From the NCBI RefSeq assembly GCF_048544455.1, contig NC_133534.1, positions 124,520,269 to 124,584,268 on the forward strand: 64,000 nt of DNA, read 5' to 3'. The notes below the pieces were generated by a model. The model did not search any database. It was not told where the DNA came from and saw only the letters and a program-made list of their open reading frames with translations. This document shows, piece after piece, positions 47,641-60,081 of this stretch; positions within the stretch are counted from its first letter, which is position 1; each line of letters begins with the position of its first letter. The stretch comes from Silene latifolia (taxonomy: Eukaryota; Streptophyta; Magnoliopsida; Caryophyllales; Caryophyllaceae). Position numbers and translations under genes: made by a program.

Positions 47641-49180
47641 TTAGGTACCCAAGCAAGGTTGGGTCCTTTAATGTTAGTCACCCTAAAGATTAGATCTTTT
47701 CTAATCCAGACTTGTCTAATGGTTTTTCGTTTGATAGACGAATGGGTTTGTATTGGAGATGTCCTAGTCTTAGGGTAAGCTCTAGGTATTCCACGTGGTT
47801 GTTTTTCAAGTTGTTTCAGGAGAGCCTTAGTCTTATAAGACTCTTTAGGCTTTTGTGGTTGTTTAGGTTCATTGCTCTTTTTCTTGTAATCAAAACTCAT
47901 ATCATAGAATCAACGGAAGTGATTATTTCTTTCTTCATTCAAATTAGGTTCATCCATGGTAATATCATTTTCTTCAACTACTGTGTTAGACGCTTTAACA
48001 AATTGAATGCCTTTGCATAAATCTTGCACGCGTTTAACACAGTTGTCTTGAATTTGTCCCGTATGACCACAATAATTACAAATCAAGTTTTCAGGTAAAT
48101 TAACATATTTTCTCTTCCTGAAATCTCATTCGGAAGGAGTTGATTTGCACTTAGAGTGATCTCTACGACCATAACACTCATGGCCTAAACGAAAGACATT
48201 TTTGAAGCATCCTCTATTAATGAAAGACGTTTTAATGAAAGACGTTTTTGAAGCATCCTCTATTAGACTTTTTACACTTGAAGCATCCTCTTTTACTGAA
48301 AGACGTTTTTGACTCCGTTGCTTCTTATTGAAGGATTTATTATTATAGGACGGCTTTGTTTGCTTATTTCTAAATATTTTCTTTCTGAAACGTCTGGCAA
48401 ACAAGACTGTCTCATCCTCAAGGTCAGATCAACCTTTTCACTTTCTGATGCTTGAAGAGCAATGCTCTTATTTTTACTTGGTTCAGCATCATCGTTATCT
48501 AAGAGAATCTCGTGAGCCATGAGGGCTCCTATGAGTTCCTGATAAGATAAGGAAGTAAGTTCTCTTGATTCCTCCATTGCTGTCACCTTAGGACGCAACT
48601 TTTTGGTCAGACTCCTAAGAACTTTTCTCGCAATGTCCTCTGATTCAAACTTTCTACCAAGATTTTTCAATTCATTTATGATACTGGAGAATCGTGCGAC
48701 ATGCTATCAAGAGATTTGTTTGGCTCCATTGTAAAGAGCTCATATTTTTGAATTAGCAAGTCAATACGATATTTCTTTACAATAGTTGTTCCCTCATAAG
48801 CTAATTCAAGACCATCCCATATTTCCTTGGCCGAGGTACGAGAAGAAAAATGATCAAATTCATTTGATGTCATGCCGTTTGCACTAGGCTTATAGCTTTC
48901 GAGTTTTTCTCCGCTTTCTTGTAGTCAGCCTCCACATAGTCTTCTTCCATTTTCTCATAGGTAGTGCCTTCAGTAGATCCAACCAAAATTTTATTTGGTC
49001 CATTTTATATGATCTTCCAGCACTCCCAATCATGTCCTTTATGTAGTGTGTCATCATGTTCTTCCAAAATCCATAATTCTTCCCATCAAAGATGAGACAC
49101 TTAAGATACACGTGTAAGGCAGCGGAATAATAAAAAAAACAAAAAGAGATAGACGGATCAGCCTCTTTGCGGTTAGGCAA
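47641..49180 (-). pseudogene. Element D gag
   Basis: The minus-strand frames encode a SIRE-type gag: FDGKNYGFWKNMM near 49090, AKEIWDGLELAYEGT near 48820, KLRPKVTAMEESREL near 48595 and LMAHEILLDN near 48515. Several frame changes separate these pieces. The zinc knuckle near 48050-48090 reads CNYCGHTGQIQDNC. The metal-binding His of CX2CX4HX4C is Gln. A second knuckle near 48160 (CYGRRDHSKC) lacks its first Cys pair member. Gag packages the element RNA. This one is degenerate. Confidence 0.82.
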
Positions 49181-49192
49181 TCAAGAGCACGA

Positions 49193-49205
49193 GGCTCTGA
49201 TACCA
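49193..49205 (-). promoter_or_regulatory. Element D primer-binding site
   Basis: GGCTCTGATACCA, the complement of TGGTATCAGAGCC for initiator-Met tRNA priming, two bases from the LTR at 49208. Confidence 0.9.
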
Positions 49206-49207
49206 AT

Positions 49208-50947
<1,740 letters not shown>

Positions 50948-51049
50948 TAAAAAGATGGGATGAAAGGTTGAGATTGAAGAGGAAAAACAAAGGATTAGTG
51001 CAAAAAGAAGGGATTATGGCTAATATAAAACACACTCTCTCTACCTCAC

Positions 51050-51730
51050 TAATCAACCACTAATTTTACTATATAACATTTATTTCCACTCACTTATCTC
51101 TCATCCCACACAATTACCTTTCCTTTCATCTCTCTAAAAAAACAAAAAACCCAAAAAAACACCCCTCTCTTCCTCACTCACCCACCACCGCCCAAACCCG
51201 ACTACTGCCGCCACCATCAACCCAACCCACCGCCGCCATCACCACCACCAAAAACAAACTGCAGCCCCCCTCTTTCCAGATCCACGACAACCACCCCACG
51301 ACAACCCCGCGACCGACAACCACCACGACAACCCCACGGCCCACAACTCACGACACCTTCTCACGACGACCACAACACCACCACCACCCGTCCACCACCA
51401 CTCCCCGACAACCAGATCTGCCTCACGACGCCAACCCCACGCACAAATGCATCACCCGTCCACCACCACAACGACTAACACCACGACACCCCAATGCATC
51501 ACCAGATCTGCCTCTCTTCCTCCATTTAATCGGATCTCAGGCCACCACTGCCGCTCCTCCACTCACCACTCATGGCCACCACTGCCGCTCCTCCTCTTTT
51601 CCTCTTTTTTTTTTCTTTCTCCCTTCCCAGATCTGAAACTAACGAGTTTTTTTGATTTCACACCGATATGCCATAAAAGTGTTACGATTTTCTTTGTTTT
51701 ATGCCACAAACCAGCAAAGTTTTAAGGAAA
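51050..51730 (+). other. C-rich, G-poor tract in element E
   Basis: About 350 bp (51170-51520) are dominated by CCACCACCG, CCGCCACC and ACGACAACC phrases with strong C-over-G strand bias, in an AT-rich setting. A polypyrimidine stretch precedes it and T-rich sequence follows at 51590-51660. One frame stays open because the composition excludes stop codons, giving His/Pro/Thr-rich peptide. I take it as low-complexity, possibly a captured 5' gene fragment, and not as a real gene. Confidence 0.5.
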
Positions 51731-52069
51731 ATGAGTGGATCTAGTTAAGTTTTTATGGTGGATCTAAAACAGTTATAGTTTTCTCTGTGATTTTGAAATA
51801 AGAAGTAGTTGGTGGTTGGGGTTCAACATTCACGTGAATGTGTCTAGTGTTATTTTCAGATCTTGTTTGTTTCTATTTTTTTTTTATCGTTTTCTTTATT
51901 TTTGGAAATGAGAAGTGGTTGGTGGGTGGGGTTCAATAAGATAATGTTCACGTGAATGTTTCTGATCTTGTTTGTTTTTAATTTTTTTTTTGATGATTTC
52001 AAATATCGTCTATATATTTAAAATCGTATTATCATGATTTTTATTGTTAGATCTAATAAATATATTTAT

Positions 52070-52360
52070 TATACTCATATTTCTTTACATTTACACTCGT
52101 ATTTCTTTGCATTTACATTTATATTTCTTTACATTTACACTTGTATTTCATTACATTTACACTTATATTTAATTTCTTTATATTTACACTCGTATTTCTA
52201 TACATTTACACTCATATTTCTTTACATTTACACGCATTTTTCAGATTTACACTCGTATTTCTTTATATTTACACTCATATTTTTTACATTTACACTCATA
52301 TTTCTTTACATTTACACTCGTATATCTGTACATTTACACTCGTTAAAATTATATAGATTT
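52070..52360. repeat. TTTACACT motif cluster in element E
   Basis: ATTTACACT-type motifs at roughly 13-26 bp intervals, connected by TCGTATTTCTTTAC-like linkers. Frames through it translate as HLHSYFF-type repeats and have no protein meaning. Same motif family as in the satellite and in F. Confidence 0.85.
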
Positions 52361-52651
52361 GCAGTCATATTTTTTTGTGGATATGAGTTGGTGGGGGAGG
52401 ACGACGATTGTGGTGTTTTTTGGTAGTCGGACTAAAGTTTTACTCGTAAAGGACAAAGTTACACTTATAAAGGACCAAATTCACACTCAAAGGACCAAAG
52501 TTACACTCTAAAACCTTCAAATTTACACTCGCATACCTTCTAATTTACACTTAAAATACTAATTTACACTCGTAAAATACCATATTTAAACTCGGTAACA
52601 TGTTAAGATTATATAAATTCAAATTTCCATATACAAAATTGCCTAAAAATT

Positions 52652-53770
52652 CAAATTTACACTCTTAAAGTACTACATTTACACTCGTGAAATATCAAAG
52701 TTAAACTCGTAAAATGTTAAAATTATATAAATTCGAATTTTCCGTCACAAAAAATTCAAATTTACACTCTTAAAATATTTACATTTACACTCGCAAAACA
52801 TCAAATTTACACTTGTAAATGCTGAAATTATATAAATTCAAAATTTCCGTCACAAAAAATCAAATTTACACTCTTAAAATGTTACATTTACACTCGTAAA
52901 ACATCAAATTTACAGTTGTAAAATGTTAAAATTATTTAAATTCAAAATTTTCGTCACAAAAAATCAAATTTACACTCTTAAAATGTTACATTTACACTCG
53001 TAAAACATCAAATTTACATTTGTAAAATTTTAAAATTACATAAATTCAAAATTACCGTGACAAACAAATCAAATTTACACTCTTAAAATGTTACATTTAC
53101 ACTCGTAAAACATCAAATTTACATTTGTAAAATGTTAAAATTACATAAATTCAAAATTTCCGTGACAAAAAAATCAAATTTACACTCTTAAAATGTTACA
53201 ATTACACTCGTAAAACATCAAATTTACACTTGTAAAATGTTAAAATTACATAAATTCAAAATTTCCGTCACAAAAAAATCAAGTTTACACTCTTAAAATG
53301 TTACATTTACACTCGTAAAACATCAAATTTACACTTGTAAAATGTTAAAATTACATAAATTCAAAATTTCCGTCACAAAAAAATCAAGTTTACACTCTTA
53401 AAATGTTACATTTACACTCGTAAAACATCAAATTTACACTTGTAAAATGTTAAAATTACATAAATTCAAAATTTCCGTCACAAAAAAATCAAATTTACAC
53501 TCTTAAAATGTTACATTTACACTCGTAAAACATCAAATTTACACTTGTAAAATGTTAAAATTATATAAATTCAAAATTTCCGTCACAAAAAATCAAATTT
53601 ACACTCTTAAAAGGTTACATTTACACTCGTAAAACATCAAATTTACACTTGTAAAATGTTAAAATTATATAAATTCAAAATTTCCGTCACAAAAAATCAA
53701 ATTTACACTCTTAAAATGTTACATTTACACTCGTAAAATGTTAGATTTACACTTGTAAAACTCATAAAAC
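52652..53770. repeat. 104-105 bp tandem satellite in element E
   Basis: Unit starts (CAAATTTACACTCTTAAA) lie at 52652, 52757, 52861, 52965, 53070, 53175, 53280, 53385, 53490, 53594 and 53698, so about 10.5 units of 104-105 bp. Each contains three TTTACACT/TTTACACTT submotifs plus AAAATTATATAAATTC and TTTCCGTCAC. Central units are nearly identical and outer ones more diverged, as expected from unequal exchange. Sparser motifs run from 52430 to 52650. Confidence 0.92.
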
Positions 53771-54001
53771 ATTACATTTACACTTCTGAAATCTGAAACT
53801 CAAAACTGATTAATTAGGGGCTAGAGAGAGAAAGAAAAATTAATTAGTGTATATAAATTTAATTAGTAAAATAATTTTTTTGTTAATTTCAATCTCAACC
53901 ATCCATTTCAATCCAACCATCCACATTTTTTTCCTTTTCTTTTTAATAGTCCTTAATCCCTCCCTTCTCCATCCATCTCAACCATCCATTTTCTCATCCA
54001 A

Positions 54002-54057
54002 TGGCCCTTAGAGGGACTTAGGGACTCAATGGCTTATGGTGGACTCATAAGAACTCA

Positions 54058-54060
<3 letters not shown>
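54002..54060 (-). repeat. Element E right terminal inverted repeat
   Basis: On the minus strand AGGTGAGTTCTTATGAGTCC leads to CCATTGAGTCCCTAAGTCCC and AGGGCCATT, matching the left TIR core over about 45 bp with a few differences. Confidence 0.8.

Positions 54061-54147
<87 letters not shown>
54061..54147. repeat. (AT)n microsatellite between elements E and F
   Basis: About 87 bp of pure AT dinucleotide directly between the right TIR of E and the left terminus of F. Confidence 0.97.
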
Positions 54148-54149
<2 letters not shown>

Positions 54150-54206
54150 TCTAATGAGTCCCTTACCTCATTTGAGTCCTTAAGTCCTTATAAGGACCCT
54201 TAGATG
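54147..54206 (+). repeat. Element F left terminus (TIR half)
   Basis: AGATCTAATGAGTCCC, then CATTTGAGTCCTTAAGTCC and AAGGACCCTTAGATGG. It aligns with the left TIR of E in the same order. Its inverted partner must lie beyond the window. Confidence 0.65.
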
Positions 54207-54724
54207 GACAACATCTATGGTGGAGATTTTTTACAAAATATAGGCAAAAAAAAAGGGAAAAGCTTGGGTAGGAAAGAGGACAACATTTCCTGCAAATTGT
54301 CCTTACCAATGATCATTTCCTGCGGACAAAAGGATATATCCTTTGTACTATGTTTACACTCCCCACATTCTTCCTTCCTTAACACACTTATTTCTCACTT
54401 TATTCTTTCTTTCTTCTCTCTAAAACTGGGTTCTTCCATCTGAAAACGAAGCTAAAGTTCTCTCTAAATCCTCCAAATCAGCGTAAACATGCAAATAATA
54501 GATGGCATCAATGGTATTTCTTCATTTTATTCATTGTTTTCAGTCACGTTTTAATATTTTCAGTTGAATAGGATAGATGAAGGTAATGATAAATTTTGCA
54601 TGTCATCGAATTTGTTCATTCTTGTTTTTATTATTTGTTATTGGGTTTGAAATGAAGATTGTTAGAAGTAAATCTTCATGCTGGGTTTTCATTAATTTGA
54701 GTTTTGAGTAGCATGCACGCATTC
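54207..54724 (+). other. Element F 5' region of the transposase gene
   Basis: No clear coding sequence. A CT-rich stretch at 54370-54475 and an ATG at 54489 followed by a possible donor (CAATG/GTATTTC at 54513) could be a short 5' exon, but the next candidate exon does not stay open, so this is unproven. Confidence 0.35.
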
Positions 54725-55804
54725 TGACAACATTTACATGAACACTTTTGCTATAGTTTTACATTTACACTTTTTAATGTTATATTTTTTATGTGAGTTA
54801 TCATTCTGACAATATTTACACTTTTGTTGACATTTACACTTTTAAAGCATCACATTTACACTGCATTCCTGCTCACATTTACACTTTTGGTGTACTTTTA
54901 CATTTACACTTTTTAATTGTTATAGTCACCTTTGCATTTTTATTGTTATATTTTTTATGTGAGTTAGCATTCTGACAACATTTACACTTTAGTTGACATT
55001 TACACTTTCAGACAATCACATTTACACTTCGTTTCTGCTGACATTTACACTTACACATTTGGATGTTTACTCTTTTTGCTATAGTTTTACATTTACACTT
55101 TTTAATTGTTATAGTCACCTTTTAATTGTTAATATTATAGTTTTAATTTGAGTTAGCATTCTGAAAACATTTACACTTTTGTTGACATTTACACTTTTAA
55201 AGCATCACATTTACATTGCATTTCTGCTGATATTTACACTTTTGCTGACATTTACACTTTCATAACAGCACATTTACACTTCGTTTCTGCTGACATTTAC
55301 ACTTTTGTTGACATTTACACTTTCAGAACAACACATTTACACTTCGTTTCTGCTGACATTTACACTTACACTTTTGGATGTTTACTTTTACTATAGTTTT
55401 ACATTTACACTTTTTAATTGTTATAGTCACCTTTTAATTGTTAATATTATAGTTTTAATTTGAGTTAGCATTCTGAAAACATTTACACTTTTGTTGACAT
55501 TTACACTTTTAAAGCACCACATTTTTTGCATTTCTATTTGATATTTACACTTTTGCTGACATTTACACTTTCATAAAAGCACATTTACACTTCGTTTCTG
55601 CTGACATTTACACTTACACTTTTGGATGTTTAAATTTACACTTACACTTTTGGGACATCATAATTTGCACATTTACACTTTTGGAATATTTACATTTATG
55701 GAACATTCCCTTTACATTTACACTTTACTTCGAGTTACGTTTACACTTACACTTTATATCTGATGACATTTACATTTACACTTACACTCTGTGCACATTT
55801 ACAG
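54725..55804. repeat. ACATTTACACTT array 1, probable intron
   Basis: Dense copies of ACATTTACACTT and variants at about 20-30 bp spacing with higher-order repetition. The block starting GTTATAGTCACC recurs at 54919, 55108 and 55420. The array ends in ACATTTACAG at 55804, a good splice acceptor, directly before the FAR1 exon. The array thus seems to form the intron and its 3' splice site. Confidence 0.85.
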
Positions 55805-56300
55805 ACTTGCTAAAACAGAATGGAGTTCAACCTGACAGGCAGGAGCTGTGTAGGGAGGTCGAGAAGAGGTTTACACCGTACATCGGCCAGGAGTTTGGGG
55901 GGGGGGGTTGAGGATGCGGTGACTTTTTATAAGATATACGCCATTTCTTGTGGGTTTGATGTACGTAGGTACACAACAAAAAAATGGTGTGGCGGTGAGA
56001 TCAAATCAAAGCTCGTCGTCTGCAATCGAGAAGGTTTCGCTCACAAGACGCTTGATAAAGATCGGGATGACAATTTGGTTGGGGAGAAGTCACGAGAGGA
56101 TATTCAGGGTCACTAGAGTGGGGTGTAAAGCGAGGATACGACTATATATGAAGAATGGTCTTTTATTAATTGACCGGTTCCACGAGGGTCACAATCACGA
56201 GCTTATCTCACTTAAGGACAGAGAGTTCCAGAAATTGTCGCGTAACATAACAGATTATCACAAGATGATAATCGTTTCGAACTCAAGGTTTTGTAATACA
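55805..56300 (+). pseudogene. FAR1-type DNA-binding domain of the F transposase
   Basis: The exon starts at the acceptor ACATTTACAG/ACTTGC. It encodes a FAR1 domain: FTPYIGQEF, then DAVTFYKIYAISCGFDVRR, VVCNREGF, RVGCKARIRLYMKNG and the zinc-ligand ending FHEGHNHEL (near 56187). The family uses C-C-H-H ligands and all are visible. Frame is lost in an 11-G run at 55897-55907 and again near 56070-56090. In FAR1-related MULE transposases this domain binds the element ends. An intron probably follows (donor AAG/GTTTTG near 56288). Confidence 0.85.
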
Positions 56301-56389
56301 TAATCACTCTCTATAATAAATAAATAATTCCATTCATGTTATATTTATATGACGTATATCGTTAATGATTGATTGGCAATTTGAAGATA

Positions 56390-57530
56390 GGAGCAACAAA
56401 GACATACGAGAATCGCAAATAACAAGTGAATGGATACGAAAACATTGGAGCAAGCTTAAATGATTTTAAGAACTTCCATAGGGATGTTAAATGTTTCATT
56501 CACGAACGGGATGGTCAGTTGTTTGTTGACCATTTCAAGGAAATGACTGAAACAAGAATAGGTTTCTACTTTGACTATGACCTTGACGATGATGGCAGCC
56601 TACGTAGGGCCATATGGGCGGACGATACCGCCCGAGATAATTACAAAATTTTTGGTGATGCGGTGTCATTCGACCCAACTTACTCCACCAATAAGTATTC
56701 TATGGTATTCACACCATTCACAGGTGTTGACCACCATAAACGATCTGTGACGTTCTGTGGGGCTCTAATTGCAAGGGAAGATTATGAGTCGTTTAATTAG
56801 GTTTTCAGCCGGTTTTTACAAGCAATGGGGGGTAAGGAACCCGAGTACATAATTACAGATCAGGACCCAGGTATTATCAAATCTGTCCCTCTTGTTTTCA
56901 AGACAGCGCGCCATCGGTTCCGTATGTGGCATATAATGAACAAAATGCCCAGTAAGTTTGGCGTCTCGAGGAGTGATTATAATGAGTTCATGTGTAAAAT
57001 TAATGACATTATATGGGACGATGAGCTTGAGGCAGCAGAATTTGATGGTATCTGGGAGCAAATAATTGAAGATTATGGTGTTGGCGTAAATGATTGGTTT
57101 GCAAATACATATGCTATAAGGGGACAGTGGGTGATGGCGCATTGCAGAGACTTGAGGATGGCGTCGATTATGAGGACGACTCAAAGATCAGAGAGCGAAA
57201 ATAGCTTTTTCAAGAGGTTTGAGCACAAGTCAGGAACATTGGTTGAGTTTTGGATGCGTTTTGAGAGCGCTATGGACCAACAAAGACATACACAGAAGCA
57301 GCTTGAAAACATGGATAAGCACTCGTCCGCAACGGCGTCAACACATCTGGCATTAGAGATTCATGCTGCAAAGGTGTACACCTATTCAGCTTTCCACAAA
57401 TTCAAACAAGAAGCCATCTTCTCAATTGATACATGTAGACCAGGAGGTTTCACTGAGAGAGGCGAGCTAGAGGTAACTACTGTCAAAGATTCATCCAGAA
57501 AGAAGAATTTTGAAGTTGCATACAGTCTAG
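56390..57530 (+). pseudogene. MULE transposase catalytic domain of element F
   Basis: Starts with IGATKTYENR and GYENIGASLNDFKNF (56426-56475), the usual link between FAR1 and the catalytic domain. DAVSFDPTYSTNKY near 56655-56700 has the first catalytic Asp and ITDQDPGI near 56852 the second. RMWHIMNK near 56922 keeps the conserved His. EFDGIWEQII near 57039 is the likely place of the Glu. Stops: TAA at about 56420 and TAG at 56798-56800 in place of a Trp. The exon ends CTAG/GTAGTT at 57530. The DDE transposase cuts and joins element ends. This copy is inactive. Confidence 0.9.
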
Positions 57531-58388
57531 GTAGTTTACACTTCCTATGACATTTACACTTTCTGTTTTTATCTCATTTAAATTCCTATAACTTAAAATT
57601 TACACTTCTAATAACTTAACATTTACACTTTACAGTTCCTGACATTTACACTTCCTATTAGTTTACATTTACACTTCTAATAACTTAACATTTACACTTT
57701 ACAGTTGATGACATTTACACTTTACATCATATGACATTTACACTTCCTATATCTTAACATTTACACTTTTCCACTTAATGACATTTACACTACATTTCAT
57801 GACATTTACACTTTACATCATATGACATTTACACATTTAAATCCCTATAACTTAACATTTACACTTCTAATACCTTAACATTTACACTTTACAGTTCATG
57901 ACATTTACACTTTACATCATATGACATTTACACTTCTTGTACCTTAACATTTACACTTTACAATTGATGACATTTACACTTTACATCATATGACAATTAC
58001 ACTTCCTATACCTTAACATTTACACTTTTCCACTTAATGACATTTACACTTTACAGTTCATGTCATTTACACTTCCTATTAGTTTACATTTACACTTCTA
58101 ATTACTTAGCATTTACACTTTACAATTCATGACATTTACACTTTACATCATATGACATTTACACTTTCTGTTTTTATCTCATTTAAATTCCTATAACTTA
58201 CCTTTTACACTTCTAATAACTTAACATTTACACTTTACAGTTCATGACATTTACACTTCCTATTAGTATACATTTACACTTCTAATAACTTAACATTTAC
58301 ACTTTACAATTCATGACATTTACACTTTACATCAGTGACACTAGTTTTAACGTTCACACTTACATTCTAGCTTTATTTGATGACACAG
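57531..58388 (+). repeat. Transposase intron made of ACATTTACACTT repeats
   Basis: The 858-bp intron (GT at 57531, AG at 58387-58388) joins L-G-T-R-K in frame between the catalytic and SWIM exons. It contains about 31 TTTACACT motifs. A segment of about 200 bp starting at 57550 (ACATTTACACTTTCTG) recurs at 58155, 605 bp further, showing higher-order duplication. The donor itself (GTAGTTTACACTTCC) runs into the motif. Confidence 0.88.
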
Positions 58389-59038
58389 GTACACGTAAAG
58401 CAAGCTGCAGTTGTACGATGTTTGAAAGAACCGGAATCCTATGCCGCCATATAATATGGATTTTTTCAGCAAGTGGGATAAAGACTATACTAGAAGATTA
58501 TGTTGTAAATAGATGGATGAAAGAGTATCTCCGATTAAGGATTTTCAATACTAATGGTGAAGGGACAGAAAACATGCAAGTCATCGATGAAAAACAAATT
58601 GCAATGTCAATAATGTGGTCAGAAGTTCATGAAGCTGTAGGGCTCCTTCGAGAAAAAGGAGTAGCTGATGTTGACAGCTTTTCCGCTGTAATTAGATCAT
58701 TTAAATAGTCCCTGTCACCATTAGGGGAAGTGTTGAATAAAAATCAACAAATGGAGAAATTTCTTAATTGTACGGCATGTGAGGTAGTGACGATATTGCC
58801 ACCAAAGAATTCGAAAAACAAGGGGACCGGAAAAAGATTGTTGTCAGCCAAAACAAAAGCAATGGTGTTGGCTAGGAAACCCAAACGTAACTGTAAGAAT
58901 TGCAAGAGAATGACAAATCACGACAAGAGAAAGCGCCCTAACCCTTCTCAAAGACACACGCCATTGTGCGAAGGGTCGTCTGAACCAGAAGAGGATGAAG
59001 GAGATGAGGAGGAAGAGCTGGAATCAGAACAAGAATAG
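58389..59038 (+). pseudogene. SWIM zinc finger and C terminus of the F transposase
   Basis: The SWIM motif CSCTMFERTGILCRHI (CxCx10CxH) is at 58408-58455, followed by WMKEYLRLRIF, as in FAR1/MULE transposases. A TAG at 58706-58708 interrupts the frame, which continues in the same frame to 59036. The last part has a basic region with CKNCKRMTNHDKRKRP and a strongly acidic tail (EEDEGDEEEELESEQE). SWIM is thought to take part in DNA or protein binding. Confidence 0.87.
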
Positions 59039-59318
59039 ACGTCAGATCAGTGACAAGTGTTGCTCTATATATTTTGAGTGTGTAACTTAAAACTTTGATG
59101 TGCTATAACTGGAGCGGGCGATTAGGAATTGGTCTCATGGCAGCGTAACTTTGAACTGCAGTTGGTGTAACTTTTAGTAACACCAACGTTAGAGTTACAC
59201 TGTCATAAGACCAAAATCTCTCTGTTTTATTAGATAGACAAACATTGTGTTACTTGAACTTATTTTGGATTACTTAAGTTATTTCAAGTGATTACACTTA
59301 TTTTCAAATAAGCGGTGT
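59039..59318. other. Downstream region of the transposase gene
   Basis: No gene. A diverged direct and inverted GTTACACT/AGTGTAAC theme at 59160-59205 hints at the motif arrays that follow. The transposase transcript probably ends here or within the next array. Confidence 0.4.
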
Positions 59319-60000
59319 TAACATTTACACTTGCCATGTCAAAGCACATTTACACTTCCAGTATCTTCACATTTACACATACTCTATCCTCACATTTACA
59401 CTTTGAATATCTTCACATTTACACTTCCAATTTAGTCAGATTTACACTTTATTTGTTCACATTTACACTTCACCTATATTCACATTTACACTTTCTATTT
59501 GTTCACATTTACACTTTTTTTGGGTTCACATTTACACTTGGGCTGTCACCACATTTACACTTCCCATGTTACCACATTAACACTGAAATTCAATTTAATT
59601 TCAGTGTGTTTACATTCACACTTTCAGTATGATAAAGTTGACACTGACAGTGTTAACATTTACACTTTAAGTGTGTTAACAGTTACACTTAAAGTGTAAA
59701 TGTGGCTAAATTGCAACTGTGTTAACAGTTACACTTGCAATTTAGTCACATTTACACTTTGAAGAAATTCTTCAATTTCATTGTTAACATTTACACTTTA
59801 AGTGTGTTAACAGTTACACTTAAAGTGTAAATGTGACTAAATTACAAGTGTGTTAACAGTTACACTTGCAATTTAGTCACATTTACACTTTGAAAAAACT
59901 ATGATTATAACTGCCAAAAAATAGTCAACCATTACACTTCATTAGTGTAATTTAACATTACACTTCATTACTGTAATGATTACACTTGCAAACATTGCCA
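59319..60000. repeat. ACATTTACACTT array 3 with tandem hairpins
   Basis: Motif array between the two convergent genes. Two copies of a perfect inverted repeat (19-bp arms, 10-nt loop) lie at 59656-59703 and 59787-59834, 131 bp apart. The arms consist of the motif and its complement (ACATTTACACTTTAAGTGT). A GAAGAAATTCTTC palindrome stands at 59761. Confidence 0.88.
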
Positions 60001-60081
60001 ACCAAAGTACAAAACATTCTTTTCTAAGTTCAAGATTGCCAAACAAAATACATTTCAAAAAAAAATATGTCCACAAATTGT

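Noticed and set aside
52034..52426. 130-codon open frame and similar frames at 54793-54975, 59315-59632 and 62399-62656
   Set aside because: They translate the ACATTTACACTT repeat (HIYTF/HLHF peptides). Open only because of the repeat composition; no protein family.
57531..58388. CRISPR-like array of short repeats with unique spacers
   Set aside because: The setting is a plant transposon intron. Repeats are 10-12 bp, spacers are irregular and related to each other, and no cas genes or leader exist.
55805..59038. Domesticated FHY3/FAR1 host gene
   Set aside because: It sits between TIR-like and motif-array sequence typical of element E, next to Ulp1 genes, and has several stops. A mobile MULE copy is simpler.
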